DNA from: a virus
IMG/VR virus record: IMGVR_UViG_3300009788_000227
Span: 1-33,216 of that record
Reading direction: 5' to 3' (one strand)
Length of the DNA: 33,216 bases
The position numbers and the translations under genes were made by a program. Numbering within the stretch: position 1 is the stretch's first letter; each line of letters starts with the position of its first letter. The notes beneath the pieces are model-generated. The model saw only the letters and a list, made by a program, of their open reading frames with translations, ran no database searches and was not told the DNA's origin. Shown here one piece after another: positions 7,012 through 15,249 of the stretch.

Positions 7012-9525
7012 TTAGCTTTTTGTTCCACGCTGAATCCAACGATAATCAATGATGGTTGCAGCAGCTACTTGTCTGATCTTATAAGTGATCATGTCAGCAT
7101 CAAACATTGATCCAGCTGTTGGAGTGTTGATTCCTTGAACGAAGATGTCAGGTTGTGAACGACCACCCAAGAAACCAACAGCAATTGTGTCAGCATCTTT
7201 GGGACTTGCGGCAACATACCAATAAAGAACTCTAGCAGCAGCGGTCCCCAAACCAAGGGTTCCGAGAGCCTTCATTCTGAACTTCGTCATCAAAACGTTT
7301 TTGATGGTTGAATCTTCGGCACTTGTTGCTTTGGCAGTTGATCCAATGATCTCTTCAGCAAGGGCTTCTTGATCAACAGAACTCAACAAGAAATGAGGGG
7401 CAAGGCCCATCTTCTCATCAGATTCAAAAGCGGTCTGATTTCTCAGTCCCTTCACACCAACAACAACATTGGCATAACTCAAGGCCACATCTCCAAGATC
7501 GTTATTGTGATCTGCATGGAAAAGGGTCTTACTATCTGCTGCCAATACTGGATTCAATTCAATTTCATCCCAAATGAGACCGTGAATTGTCAAGTTGGAA
7601 GCTCGGGCCAATTTTCTGGGGATCTTACGGATGATTCCCATATTGTCGGCCAAAACAGATTCCCAAGTGACGATTTCCAAACCACCATATTTGTCGGGAG
7701 TCATTGTTTCGACTTCCTCGGTGGTGTCAGGGTTGATTTCTTGATAAGGAGCTTTCTGGTTGACTATTGGCAACCTTTTGCTCTCACCGGTTCTAACAAC
7801 TCGGAAAGGATTGGTGGCATCTTGAAGATTCTCGATGCTTGAAACAATGTCTCTCCAATCACTTCGGGGGTCCATTGTGGTTTCTTTTTGAAGGCGACGA
7901 TAAAGAGAATCACCGAAACCAATAGAGAAATCACCAGTAGCGGTTGATTCCCTCAAACTCTGAGAAGTTGAACGATTCCAACTCTCTCTCAATTTATTGG
8001 AGTGTTCTTGATAAGGGTTGCCATCATCCCAGTTCAGACCACCTTCGCCTGGAAGTCCTCGGGCCATTGATTCAAAAATATGGCGGCTGATTTGTTGGTT
8101 ACTACCACTCAAGGCTTTAAGATTACCTTTATTATAGGCTCTCCAAGCTTCTTTGAGATTGTTGAAACGGGGAACGCCGTCGACGTCATCCATCTCATAC
8201 ATTCCATCCCAAGCTTTGGCCAACTTTTCTTTAAGGCCATCGCCAACTTTAGCTTTCTTTAGAGCATCGTCGTCATCATCATGAGCATCACCAAGATCAC
8301 TAACGCCACCGTTGTTTTCTTTGAATGTGGCGATATAGTCTTTTTCAGCCTTAATGGCTTCCTGAATCTTTTCTGCGGTCACTTCTTCTTGACCGTCAAA
8401 CTTTTCAGTGATTTTCTTCTTTGCCTGTTCGGGCAAATCAGATGCAAGCAACGCTTCTTTCACCAAGACTTGGCACTCTTTGATACGTGAAGCCTTTTTT
8501 TCTTCGTCAAATACTTTTTGCTCTTCAGCAAGTTTTTCCTGAGCTTCTTTGAGTTCTTGAGCTGTTTTCATTTCCAAATCCTTTTCTTCGTCGCTTATAT
8601 AAGCACCATCTACTGATTCTTTGATATCTGAGGGAATAGCATTCAAAAGTTGATCGAATGAAATTCCTGTTACCCTTGCAAACCCTTTAAGGCGTTCGTT
8701 CGGCGGTCTTTTTATACTTCCATCTAAAATTTGTGAGACTGTACCGGCATCAATGCCAGCAGCTTTTCCGAGATCAGCAGTGGAGAGCCCTTTGGCTTCC
8801 ATGGCCTTCCTCAGCATATTACCAAGGGGGGATCCCGCTTCTTCAAGCTTAGATTCAAGAACTCTTTTTTTGAAATCGTCATCAGATTCACCATCATTCT
8901 GGTTGATACCGAGCTTTTCAGCGAGTTTCTTAAAATCTTTCATGCCTTCTCCCTTTTTTTCTTTACTTGCAGCGATACGAAGCAATCTTCCCCCGGCTGA
9001 TGGACTGGTCACAAAGTCAGTTGATTCAACATGCTCCAATGATTCAACAATAAGAGCCTGTTCTCCTTCAATGATACCTTCTCGAACCTCACCATGGGCA
9101 TCAATAGAAAATCCGAACAAATCAGTTTTCCCATTTGCAAAGGCATCTTTCATGCCCTTCATAATGCGGTCTTGACCTTCGAGAACTTTTAATCTTGCAA
9201 CGATTCCATGACCCTTTGAACCATCTGGTTTGGTGAACTCTTCAAATCGAGCGTTTTCAAACCATCCAATTGTATTCATGCCAGGGCCAGCTGGATTGTT
9301 TTCAGCATTACCTTCATCACGATGATTAAAATTGTCACCTTCTAAGAAAACGCAACATTTCACACCTTCAAAGCGGCTTACTGAATTTTCTAGAAGTTCA
9401 TTCGAATAGAATTTTTTATTGTGGGAGAGGCCGGATTCAATGAGAACAACATCCCATTCTTTGCCTGATTTGCCCTCAACATCGTTGAGTAAAAAGACAT
9501 TATTTTTCTCGTAGAATCTTTTCAT
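7012..9525 (-). CDS. Prohead protease - XRE HTH - scaffold - major capsid fusion
   Basis: An 837-aa protein with four visible parts. Residues 1-185 look like a prohead serine protease, with His68 in FNHRD, Ser140 in LFGFSIDAHG and a closing ESTDFVTSPSAGGR segment. Residues about 233-297 are a classical XRE/Cro helix-turn-helix (LSTADLGKAAGIDAGTVSQI). Residues about 312-405 are a charged coiled coil that fits a scaffold. Residues about 425-837 fit a major capsid protein, with Trp/Thr-rich strands and the C-terminal ATIIDYRWIQRG. Protease-capsid fusions are known in tailed phages, and the protease would cut the chain during head maturation. The embedded HTH is unusual. No strong ribosome site precedes ATG 9525. 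Two better ones lie inside the gene. Confidence 0.85.
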   Translation of the reverse strand: MKRFYEKNNVFLLNDVEGKSGKEWDVVLIESGLSHNKKFYSNELLENSVSRFEGVKCCVFLEGDNFNHRDEGNAENNPAGPGMNTIGWFENARFEEFTKPDGSKGHGIVARLKVLEGQDRIMKGMKDAFANGKTDLFGFSIDAHGEVREGIIEGEQALIVESLEHVESTDFVTSPSAGGRLLRIAASKEKKGEGMKDFKKLAEKLGINQNDGESDDDFKKRVLESKLEEAGSPLGNMLRKAMEAKGLSTADLGKAAGIDAGTVSQILDGSIKRPPNERLKGFARVTGISFDQLLNAIPSDIKESVDGAYISDEEKDLEMKTAQELKEAQEKLAEEQKVFDEEKKASRIKECQVLVKEALLASDLPEQAKKKITEKFDGQEEVTAEKIQEAIKAEKDYIATFKENNGGVSDLGDAHDDDDDALKKAKVGDGLKEKLAKAWDGMYEMDDVDGVPRFNNLKEAWRAYNKGNLKALSGSNQQISRHIFESMARGLPGEGGLNWDDGNPYQEHSNKLRESWNRSTSQSLRESTATGDFSIGFGDSLYRRLQKETTMDPRSDWRDIVSSIENLQDATNPFRVVRTGESKRLPIVNQKAPYQEINPDTTEEVETMTPDKYGGLEIVTWESVLADNMGIIRKIPRKLARASNLTIHGLIWDEIELNPVLAADSKTLFHADHNNDLGDVALSYANVVVGVKGLRNQTAFESDEKMGLAPHFLLSSVDQEALAEEIIGSTAKATSAEDSTIKNVLMTKFRMKALGTLGLGTAAARVLYWYVAASPKDADTIAVGFLGGRSQPDIFVQGINTPTAGSMFDADMITYKIRQVAAATIIDYRWIQRGTKS
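8569..8585 (-). promoter_or_regulatory. Second internal ribosome binding site and ATG (Met319)
   Basis: AAAAGGA at 8585-8579 lies seven bases before an in-frame ATG (8571) that begins MKTAQELKEAQEK, the first turn of the coiled-coil scaffold. Initiation here would give a scaffold-capsid product lacking both protease and HTH. Confidence 0.35.
8941..8954 (-). promoter_or_regulatory. Internal ribosome binding site and ATG (Met195)
   Basis: AGGGAG at 8954-8949 lies five bases before an in-frame ATG (8943) that begins MKDFKKLAEKLG. Initiation here would give a 643-aa HTH-scaffold-capsid product without the protease. This is like lambda Nu3, which starts inside gene C. The match to the anti-SD is better than at the gene start. 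Confidence 0.45.
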
Positions 9526-9571
9526 ACATCAAAAGTATCTTATTTGAATGATTGGGGGCAATGAAAAAGAT

Positions 9572-9613
9572 GGATTGTTCACAAAATAGATTTAAATATT
9601 ATGTGAACAATCC
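9572..9613 (-). repeat. 12-bp perfect inverted repeat upstream of capsid fusion gene
   Basis: GGATTGTTCACA (9572-9583) and TGTGAACAATCC (9602-9613) form a perfect inverted repeat around 18 AT-rich bases. On the minus strand it is followed by ATCTTTTTC, so it can act as a terminator for the 9639-10043 gene. The arms also overlap a possible promoter (TTGTTC, 16 bases, TATTTT) for the capsid gene, so an operator is a second reading. Confidence 0.6.
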
Positions 9614-9638
9614 GTTCTGTCTGGGGCGGGTTTGTAGA

Positions 9639-10043
9639 TTATTTTTCTATTAAAATCTTTTTCTTGCCCTTATATTTTTCGACTTTATCATGCTTTATTT
9701 TGTAGATATAAAATGTTTCTGTATGGAATTCACCAATACAATCTTCTGCATCTGGAGCGCCTTTTGGCCTAAATTTTGATGGATGAATTTCCTTAGTTTC
9801 AGGCTTTTCTTCGGGTTCTGGCTGAATTTCTGCGCGATCTTTTGAATCATCTTTTGGAGATTCTTCTACTTCAGTTTCCTGATTAGTTTGATTTTCTGAA
9901 ACAACTTCTGATGACTTCGATTTATTGTTGTCCTGAGAATTATCATCCCCAGTAATCACGGAAGACATTTTTTCCACAATTTCAGATGACCTATCTTTTT
10001 CTTTTGTGGATTTCTTTTTCTTTGTAGATTTCTTTTTTGCCAT
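9639..10043 (-). CDS. Lys-rich, disordered head-region protein
   Basis: A 134-aa protein that begins MAKKKSTKKKKSTKEKDRSS. A long acidic, Ser/Gln/Glu-rich linker follows, with a short folded tail (ECIGEF-type, FYIYKIKHDKVEKYKG). AGG lies seven bases before the ATG. It sits between the MuF-like protein and the capsid fusion. No family is recognised. The charge pattern would suit nucleic-acid or scaffold contact, but that is only inference. Confidence 0.6.
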   Translation of the reverse strand: MAKKKSTKKKKSTKEKDRSSEIVEKMSSVITGDDNSQDNNKSKSSEVVSENQTNQETEVEESPKDDSKDRAEIQPEPEEKPETKEIHPSKFRPKGAPDAEDCIGEFHTETFYIYKIKHDKVEKYKGKKKILIEK

Positions 10044-10057
10044 GGTAATACCTCATT

Positions 10058-11098
10058 TCAAGATTGTTGAATAATTCCAATTGATTTATCTAAAGTCTTT
10101 TCCAGATTGGGGATAACGTCCATGGTGACACATCGACATTGAATAACATTTCCAGCACTTGCGCTTGGATCTCTGGGAAATAACATCTTATCGACAATTA
10201 ATCGGCCACGCCTTTGATATGTCTCAACCTTGATAACGCTCAAGCCGCCTGTAAAACCTTTTGGGCTTGCAGATCCGCCAAGAGTCATAAAATTTGTTGA
10301 TCCTGTTCTGGAATAGTCCGTTATTCTAAATTTTTGCTTAATGGGAATTGGACCAATTTCACCACCAGGCGCATAGATTGAACCGGCTTCACCATGGCCA
10401 CGCCTTACACGACCATCCCCCACTGGAATCCACCGTTTCTTTAATCCAGGTATTGAATCGGCCAATTGTTCAGATGCCGATTGTTGAGCACTTGAAAAAA
10501 CCCGACCCATTTCTGTTCTAACAATTTCCTCAGCCTGGAATGCAAATTTAACACGTTTTCTTTGGCCGGCCCTTACTTCTGGACTTGTTCTCAAAAGTCT
10601 GTTTATCCTTCTCATTGCTTGACTTGAAGATTGAAGTCCGGCAACAGATCTATTAACTTGATTCGTGATAGCTATTCCCAGATCATCAAACATTTCACTG
10701 TAAACATTGACCGCATCCCTTGATAATCCAGCTAAAACACTTGGGGCAATTTGTGGAAATGCTACAGGAACATTGGCAGCAACCATGGCCCGAGCGGTCA
10801 CACCCTGACCGAGATCAAAACCCAAATCAAGCTTATCACTGAATTCTTGATTTGATCTTTGTTTCAAAGTATTTAAAGAACTGTTTAGGCTTCTCTCTAA
10901 ATCAGGCAAAATTCTCACATTGAATGGGGCCCTTGGATCTGATGGTCGATCAAATCTTAATCTTTCCAAAGAATCTTCTCGAAAATCTTTCATCAATGAC
11001 ATGAGATTGATTACTGCCTGATCTGAAAGACTGAAAAGTGATTTTCTGCTATCCGCGAAAGACTTGACGAACTTCTCAGAACCTTCGCTGTCAGCCAT
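10058..11098 (-). CDS. MuF-like minor head protein (head morphogenesis)
   Basis: A 346-aa protein with the C-terminal pattern of the Mu gpF/SPP1 gp7 family: a helix AEEIVRTEMGRVFSSAQQ, then KKRWIPVGDGRVRRGHGEA, and finally FPRDPSASAGNVIQCRC. The last segment carries the conserved 'P.dp..p..vi.CRC' signature. The N-terminal two thirds are helical. Such proteins bind the portal and are packaged in the head in a few copies. It lies downstream of the portal gene as expected, separated from it by two extra genes. Confidence 0.85.
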   Translation of the reverse strand: MADSEGSEKFVKSFADSRKSLFSLSDQAVINLMSLMKDFREDSLERLRFDRPSDPRAPFNVRILPDLERSLNSSLNTLKQRSNQEFSDKLDLGFDLGQGVTARAMVAANVPVAFPQIAPSVLAGLSRDAVNVYSEMFDDLGIAITNQVNRSVAGLQSSSQAMRRINRLLRTSPEVRAGQRKRVKFAFQAEEIVRTEMGRVFSSAQQSASEQLADSIPGLKKRWIPVGDGRVRRGHGEAGSIYAPGGEIGPIPIKQKFRITDYSRTGSTNFMTLGGSASPKGFTGGLSVIKVETYQRRGRLIVDKMLFPRDPSASAGNVIQCRCVTMDVIPNLEKTLDKSIGIIQQS

Positions 11099-11101
11099 GA
11101 T

Positions 11102-11839
11102 TTAGGAGTCGTTTAGTAATAGAAATAATTTTTGGAATGAACTTGCACCACCACCGTTGAACGGGTTTAAGTAAATAGGGGCCAAATTATTGAAAACGTC
11201 CAACGGATTCAAAAGGGTGTCGTCAAGTGCTATGTAAAACAGATGACCGTCTGTGCTATTACTATCATTTCCAATACGCATTTTCGCCAGGGTGTCAGAC
11301 AAACTCTGAAAAAGATTGGCGGCTGGAGAATTTGTTACCTCGTCCTCCACTCCGTTTGTGAACTGAGAAGTCCTGTTTGTAGTCGTATTGAATTGGGTGG
11401 TAATAACCATTGGGATCGACAAATCAGAAATAACAGCGCCCATCCATGCGTCACGATTTACGCCATCACCTATCAGGGAAAATGGGGTTTCAGCCCCAGC
11501 AAAATACTGCTGATAACCCTGGGCACCTGCAAATAAATTGACCGTTTTCCTGACATGGTTTCGGGTGGAGGTTTTCAAGGTGTGCTTCGCAACCACTGTC
11601 AGAGTTAGGTCGCTGGTCGTAATGTCACCCACGGTACCGCTAAGAGCTTCCAAAAACTCGGTAGTGTCAGGACTTACGGCAGGGTGCCCCAAATGAGCGT
11701 CTAAGGTATATAAAGGCTGATCCGCCTCGGTTAATTGTGAAAAAACATCCGAACCTGCCGCCTGGCTGGTCCAAGTTTCCACATCAGGTCCGTTTAGACC
11801 TATTCCGAGATGGGATTCTAATAGAACCTTATTGGTCAC
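11102..11839 (-). CDS. LamG/concanavalin-like virion protein (probable insertion)
   Basis: A 245-aa protein that matches the pattern of phage LamG-like lectin folds. Near the N-terminus a V.tWts.a...F.Q......P.Y....LGhPAV segment (residues 20-57) mirrors 'v..W.D.sg.....q....qP......ng.p.v.f'. At the C-terminus KMRIGNDSNSTDGHLFYIAL and NNLAPIYLNPFNGG resemble the 'G......f.G.iaev' edge strands. The fold binds sugars or acts as an attachment domain. Its G+C is visibly higher than its neighbours: 52% in line 11641-11700, against 32% in line 12961-13020 of the portal gene. This suggests later acquisition. Confidence 0.6.
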   Translation of the reverse strand: MTNKVLLESHLGIGLNGPDVETWTSQAAGSDVFSQLTEADQPLYTLDAHLGHPAVSPDTTEFLEALSGTVGDITTSDLTLTVVAKHTLKTSTRNHVRKTVNLFAGAQGYQQYFAGAETPFSLIGDGVNRDAWMGAVISDLSIPMVITTQFNTTTNRTSQFTNGVEDEVTNSPAANLFQSLSDTLAKMRIGNDSNSTDGHLFYIALDDTLLNPLDVFNNLAPIYLNPFNGGGASSFQKLFLLLNDS

Positions 11840-12095
11840 TTGTTATCACCACATCCTTATAATAGCCCAACTCCTGTACGGCGTGGCCGTCAATTAAATC
11901 GTAGTCCTTTAAAAGCTCTAGGTGAAAGCTCTTTTCACTCAATTTAACAATACATGTCTCACCGTCTTCGTGGTGGATGCACTTGCCATGTGACCGGGGC
12001 GCTACGATTTTTAAAGCCTCATTAACCTTTTTCAAAAAAGCAACGCCTTCAGCGTGGGTATCGAAAACAACGTACATTTTTTCTTTATGTGACAT
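11829..12095 (-). CDS. 88-aa protein of unknown function, head cluster
   Basis: A small soluble protein with a ferredoxin-like alternation of strands and helices (KMYVVFDTHAEGVAFLKKVNEAL ... HAVQELGYYKDVVITS). It overlaps the portal gene by 11 bases at its start and the LamG-like gene by 11 bases at its end. It shares the raised G+C of the LamG-like gene, so the two may have arrived together. No family is recognised. Similar small proteins next to phage fibre genes often act as chaperones, which is a possibility only. Confidence 0.6.
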   Translation of the reverse strand: MSHKEKMYVVFDTHAEGVAFLKKVNEALKIVAPRSHGKCIHHEDGETCIVKLSEKSFHLELLKDYDLIDGHAVQELGYYKDVVITSDQ

Positions 12096-13518
12096 TTTTT
12101 GACTCGTCGGTTTCTTCTTCTTTTTCTTTCTTCAAAAATCTATTTTTAAGAATTTTAACATCCTTCAAATCTTCAGGGTCAAAATCTTCCATCAAACTTC
12201 CAAGCTGCTCCAATGAATTTCTGTAAATTTCTGCAGCTTCTTTATTTGAAATATATTGTTCAGCTACGGCATCTGGAAGAGTTGTCCCTAAATCAATTAA
12301 TGCCGCTGTCATAACTTTGATATCTCTCAAAAGTATTGGAGACATTGATATTTTGAAACTGAAATCTGTAACGCCTTCCAACTTACCTTGTTCTTTGGCA
12401 ATTTGAATTTGATATTTGAATATTTTGGTAAGCATGCGTTTCCAAAAATTTTGCCTTGCCTTAATGGCCCTGGCAACAGGCATTGATAATTCGGATGCGC
12501 TACCTTTTGTCAGGTCTTCAGCATCACCAAAGAATAATCCAGCCAATCTCATTCCCGCTTGAATTTGACGGAGCAGTATAGAAATCACAGTTTCGGCATC
12601 AGATGCGGCAAGCTCGGGGGCCATTATCTCCAACTTGACTTTCTCATTGTGGGCATATGCTCCGCCCTCTTTCAAACTATTAATGAATTCCAAAGCCATT
12701 TCACGACATTCTTTATCATTTGCACCCTCATAAGTGAGGTCAAAAACAATGTCTTGGGCTAAAGAGCTTCTTTCCATAAGTGCAAACAACATACCATCGA
12801 GGCCTTCAAGCCAATCAACAGCCGGCAACATATCGGGTACGCCACGACTTCCACCACTTATTCTGTTAACAGTAAAATAAAAGGCTTCTCCCTCAAGTTT
12901 ACCATCATCATTCATGTTGATGATTTCAAGTTTTGGCTTTTTCTTCAAACCTGTAACGATGTGCGTAACTTCTTCAGCATCTTTTTTACTTCTCAGAACA
13001 TTTTTTATTTTCAATGGAGATATTGTGGAAAGTTTCACAATGGCGGTTTTATCATTTATGAATACTGGATAAACCTGTTCCCCTAACAATGAAAGAGCTC
13101 GCATACGCTCTTCAATTTTGTCATCCCACTCGTTTAATTCCCAATGCTGATCTAAAATTTCCTGAACTTTGGGATCTACGGCCTTATGTTTGATTCCATC
13201 ACCAAGAACGAAATCTTTCATAATTTCAGTTCCACTCCATGCTCTACAATTTTTACGGAATAGAAGAACTGCCAGTCTTTGGGCTTTTAACAGAGTTTGT
13301 TGAGGTAAATCAATATCGGTAGTTCCACCCAATTGCTGAAAAAAAATATCATCAAAATCTGTACCTTCATCAAGATTAGATGTTTGGGTAAAAATGGTTT
13401 CGGTTAATCTTTTTACAGTTTTTGGTCTTGGTAAAGCTGAACCACCACCTCTAATATCTTCGGGATCTACCTTAACTTCTTTCAATTCCTTTTTCTCTTT
13501 AGACCAAGAAAATCTCAT
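12085..13518 (-). CDS. Portal protein
   Basis: A 477-aa protein following the large terminase by four bases. It has the portal layout. The N-terminal clip and stem lead to an FRKNCRAWSGTEIMKDFVLGDG segment. Beta-strand wing regions follow (VYPVFINDKTAIVKLSTISP), then IQAGMRLAGLFFGDAEDLTKGSASELSMP and a long helical C-terminus with ARQNFWKRMLTKIFKYQI. The segment 'G.p..l.g......sgaa...' followed by a long helix is typical of portals of the SPP1 gp6/HK97 gp3 type. The dodecamer forms the DNA entry vertex and docks terminase. The C-terminus is acidic and Lys/Glu-rich. Confidence 0.9.
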   Translation of the reverse strand: MRFSWSKEKKELKEVKVDPEDIRGGGSALPRPKTVKRLTETIFTQTSNLDEGTDFDDIFFQQLGGTTDIDLPQQTLLKAQRLAVLLFRKNCRAWSGTEIMKDFVLGDGIKHKAVDPKVQEILDQHWELNEWDDKIEERMRALSLLGEQVYPVFINDKTAIVKLSTISPLKIKNVLRSKKDAEEVTHIVTGLKKKPKLEIINMNDDGKLEGEAFYFTVNRISGGSRGVPDMLPAVDWLEGLDGMLFALMERSSLAQDIVFDLTYEGANDKECREMALEFINSLKEGGAYAHNEKVKLEIMAPELAASDAETVISILLRQIQAGMRLAGLFFGDAEDLTKGSASELSMPVARAIKARQNFWKRMLTKIFKYQIQIAKEQGKLEGVTDFSFKISMSPILLRDIKVMTAALIDLGTTLPDAVAEQYISNKEAAEIYRNSLEQLGSLMEDFDPEDLKDVKILKNRFLKKEKEEETDESKNVT

Positions 13519-13522
13519 TTAT

Positions 13523-14959
13523 TTAACCCCAAAACGTTGAACCCGAAGATTTGAAACCAAGATTTGACTTAGTTCCGTAATACCTTTTTAACAGATTTGT
13601 CTTTGAAGAGCGAACGCGATTTTTATTATTTTTTGATTTTCTAATGGCCTCATCCCATTCTTTACGGGCCAGTGATACTTGCGCTGCGGTCAATCCACCA
13701 CCGGCCAAACCGCGGGCTCTGCCCCAATTTGCCAAGGCCAAAGATATCACGCAATCATCATGCATGCCTCTTGGTGCGCTATAACTCAATTGTTTTCGGC
13801 CTGGTGTTAATTTGGTTGCATAGTAACCGAGCTCATCATACATTTGCTGATCGTCTGTAGTTCCCCACTCGGACTTGGGATCAATCAATTTAATTGATTT
13901 TGTCTCAAATCCGAGCTGCAATTGCTGGATTAACGATGTTTTCACATCATGAGAGTTCATATCAACGGCATGCACCTGAAGCCCTTCAGCCCTCAAAAGC
14001 TCTTGAATCACGTTACCCACGTTGGCTTTATCAATAACTACGCATGCATTCCACAATTTTGACTGTTCAACGACTCTTTCCACCTGAATCTTATAATCAA
14101 CTTTTTGAAATCTCAAAACTTTGAATACCCGGCCATCACCATCCATCACCGTAATTACGGTAAAATCCTGTTCTTTCGCCAAATCAAGGCCTATAACATA
14201 TTTTGCCTTATTGTCTCTGACCAGTGGGGCTCGAGACAAAGCTTCCCAAATATAGTTGAAAACAGATGTTCCATGTGATGAAAACAATGCGGCAATATCT
14301 CGATCAAATACCACCCGGGGCCTTTTCGCCTTTTTATCGGCCACCCATTCTTTGGGTACCCATGGGAAATGCCAGGTTGGATAATGGCTGATGAAATATT
14401 TATGGTCTTTTTTCCCATCCTCACCGCGGCTTTCAAAAACCCCATATTCCATAGTGGGCGGCATTCCACCTTCAAGGCAAAGTTCCCAAAGCCAGTTTCT
14501 TACATCAGTGGTAGTGGTTAAAAGAATTCTTCCCTGAGTTACGGCCAAACGGTCTTGGCAGATCCACCATGCCTCTTCTTTTACGAAGGCAGCCTCATCA
14601 ATCCACAACCAGTCGACGTTTGGGCCCCTTAGATTGTCGTATTGATCAGCGGATTTGCACGAAATAACCGTTCCATTGGCCAAATGAAAGCTGTGATTAC
14701 CAATTTTGTATTTATATGCGACCTTGTTGTGTTCCAACAATTTTGTAAGTGCTGCAATACAGGCTTCAAGGTTGTGAAATGATGAACTGACGCACCAAAC
14801 GTTCTTATTTGAGTTAAATTTAGCGAATCGTACCGTTTCGCAGGCGCCCCACTCAGTCTTGCCGCTTTTAATTCCCCAAACCAAACATCTGATATTGGCA
14901 AGGCTTTTATGGGCCCTTATTGCATCCTTACCTGGAACGTATCCTTCAACTTTGGCCAT
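13523..14959 (-). CDS. terL: Terminase large subunit
   Basis: A 478-aa packaging motor. The N-terminal ATPase has a Walker A at residues 28-36 (WGIKSGKTE), a Walker B at about 116-122 (DWLWIDEA) and a coupling motif LLTTTTD near 146-152. The C-terminal RNase H-like nuclease shows the acidic residues Asp259 (VIGLDLAKEQDFT), Asp310 (VVIDKANVG) and Asp401/402 (MHDDCVISLALA). All key residues are present, so the enzyme should be active. It pumps DNA into the prohead through the portal encoded next to it. No recognisable small subunit is adjacent; see the AP2 and XRE genes upstream. Confidence 0.95.
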   Translation of the reverse strand: MAKVEGYVPGKDAIRAHKSLANIRCLVWGIKSGKTEWGACETVRFAKFNSNKNVWCVSSSFHNLEACIAALTKLLEHNKVAYKYKIGNHSFHLANGTVISCKSADQYDNLRGPNVDWLWIDEAAFVKEEAWWICQDRLAVTQGRILLTTTTDVRNWLWELCLEGGMPPTMEYGVFESRGEDGKKDHKYFISHYPTWHFPWVPKEWVADKKAKRPRVVFDRDIAALFSSHGTSVFNYIWEALSRAPLVRDNKAKYVIGLDLAKEQDFTVITVMDGDGRVFKVLRFQKVDYKIQVERVVEQSKLWNACVVIDKANVGNVIQELLRAEGLQVHAVDMNSHDVKTSLIQQLQLGFETKSIKLIDPKSEWGTTDDQQMYDELGYYATKLTPGRKQLSYSAPRGMHDDCVISLALANWGRARGLAGGGLTAAQVSLARKEWDEAIRKSKNNKNRVRSSKTNLLKRYYGTKSNLGFKSSGSTFWG

Positions 14960-15131
14960 TGTTTCCCTGTATTGGTTTTTGAAAAGTTAAATCCAACTCA
15001 ATATACCCGTCTTCATCCATCACAAGGGTTTCAACGATGTATTTCCTGACATTTTTTGGCTGCATTTCTGGATTTGACGCCATAATAGCCTCAATCAAGT
15101 CATGTAATTGGATTTTTATTTTGGCTTTCAT
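14946..15131 (-). CDS. Small protein upstream of terminase, unknown
   Basis: A 61-aa protein (MKAKIKIQLHDLIEAIMASN...) that overlaps the start of the large terminase by 14 bases and the end of the preceding small ORF by ATGA. It has one predicted helix and a closing beta hairpin (GYIELDLTFQKP). It is too short to be a usual small terminase. No family is recognised. Confidence 0.55.
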   Translation of the reverse strand: MKAKIKIQLHDLIEAIMASNPEMQPKNVRKYIVETLVMDEDGYIELDLTFQKPIQGNNGQS

Positions 15132-15232
15132 CTCAGCTTTGTTTCATTGTGCCATTTAATTATTCTCATGATCTTAGAATAGCAGTATTCAGCCAAGGGC
15201 TCAAATGTGAAATAAATACCGTCTAAAAACAT
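15128..15232 (-). CDS. Possible 34-aa small protein
   Basis: An ATG at 15232 opens a 34-aa reading frame (MFLDGIYFTFEPLAEYCYSK...) whose TGA overlaps the ATG of the next gene (ATGA), the junction used throughout this operon. The ribosome site is poor (AGG touches the ATG). It fills an otherwise unexplained 118-base gap between two genes. Function is unknown. Confidence 0.4.
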   Translation of the reverse strand: MFLDGIYFTFEPLAEYCYSKIMRIIKWHNETKLR

Positions 15233-15249
15233 CCTGGTTCTAAAGAATT

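Noticed and set aside
8753-9175. Plus-strand frame of 140 codons
   Set aside because: It is antisense to the protease-HTH part of the capsid fusion, whose domains are clear on the minus strand.
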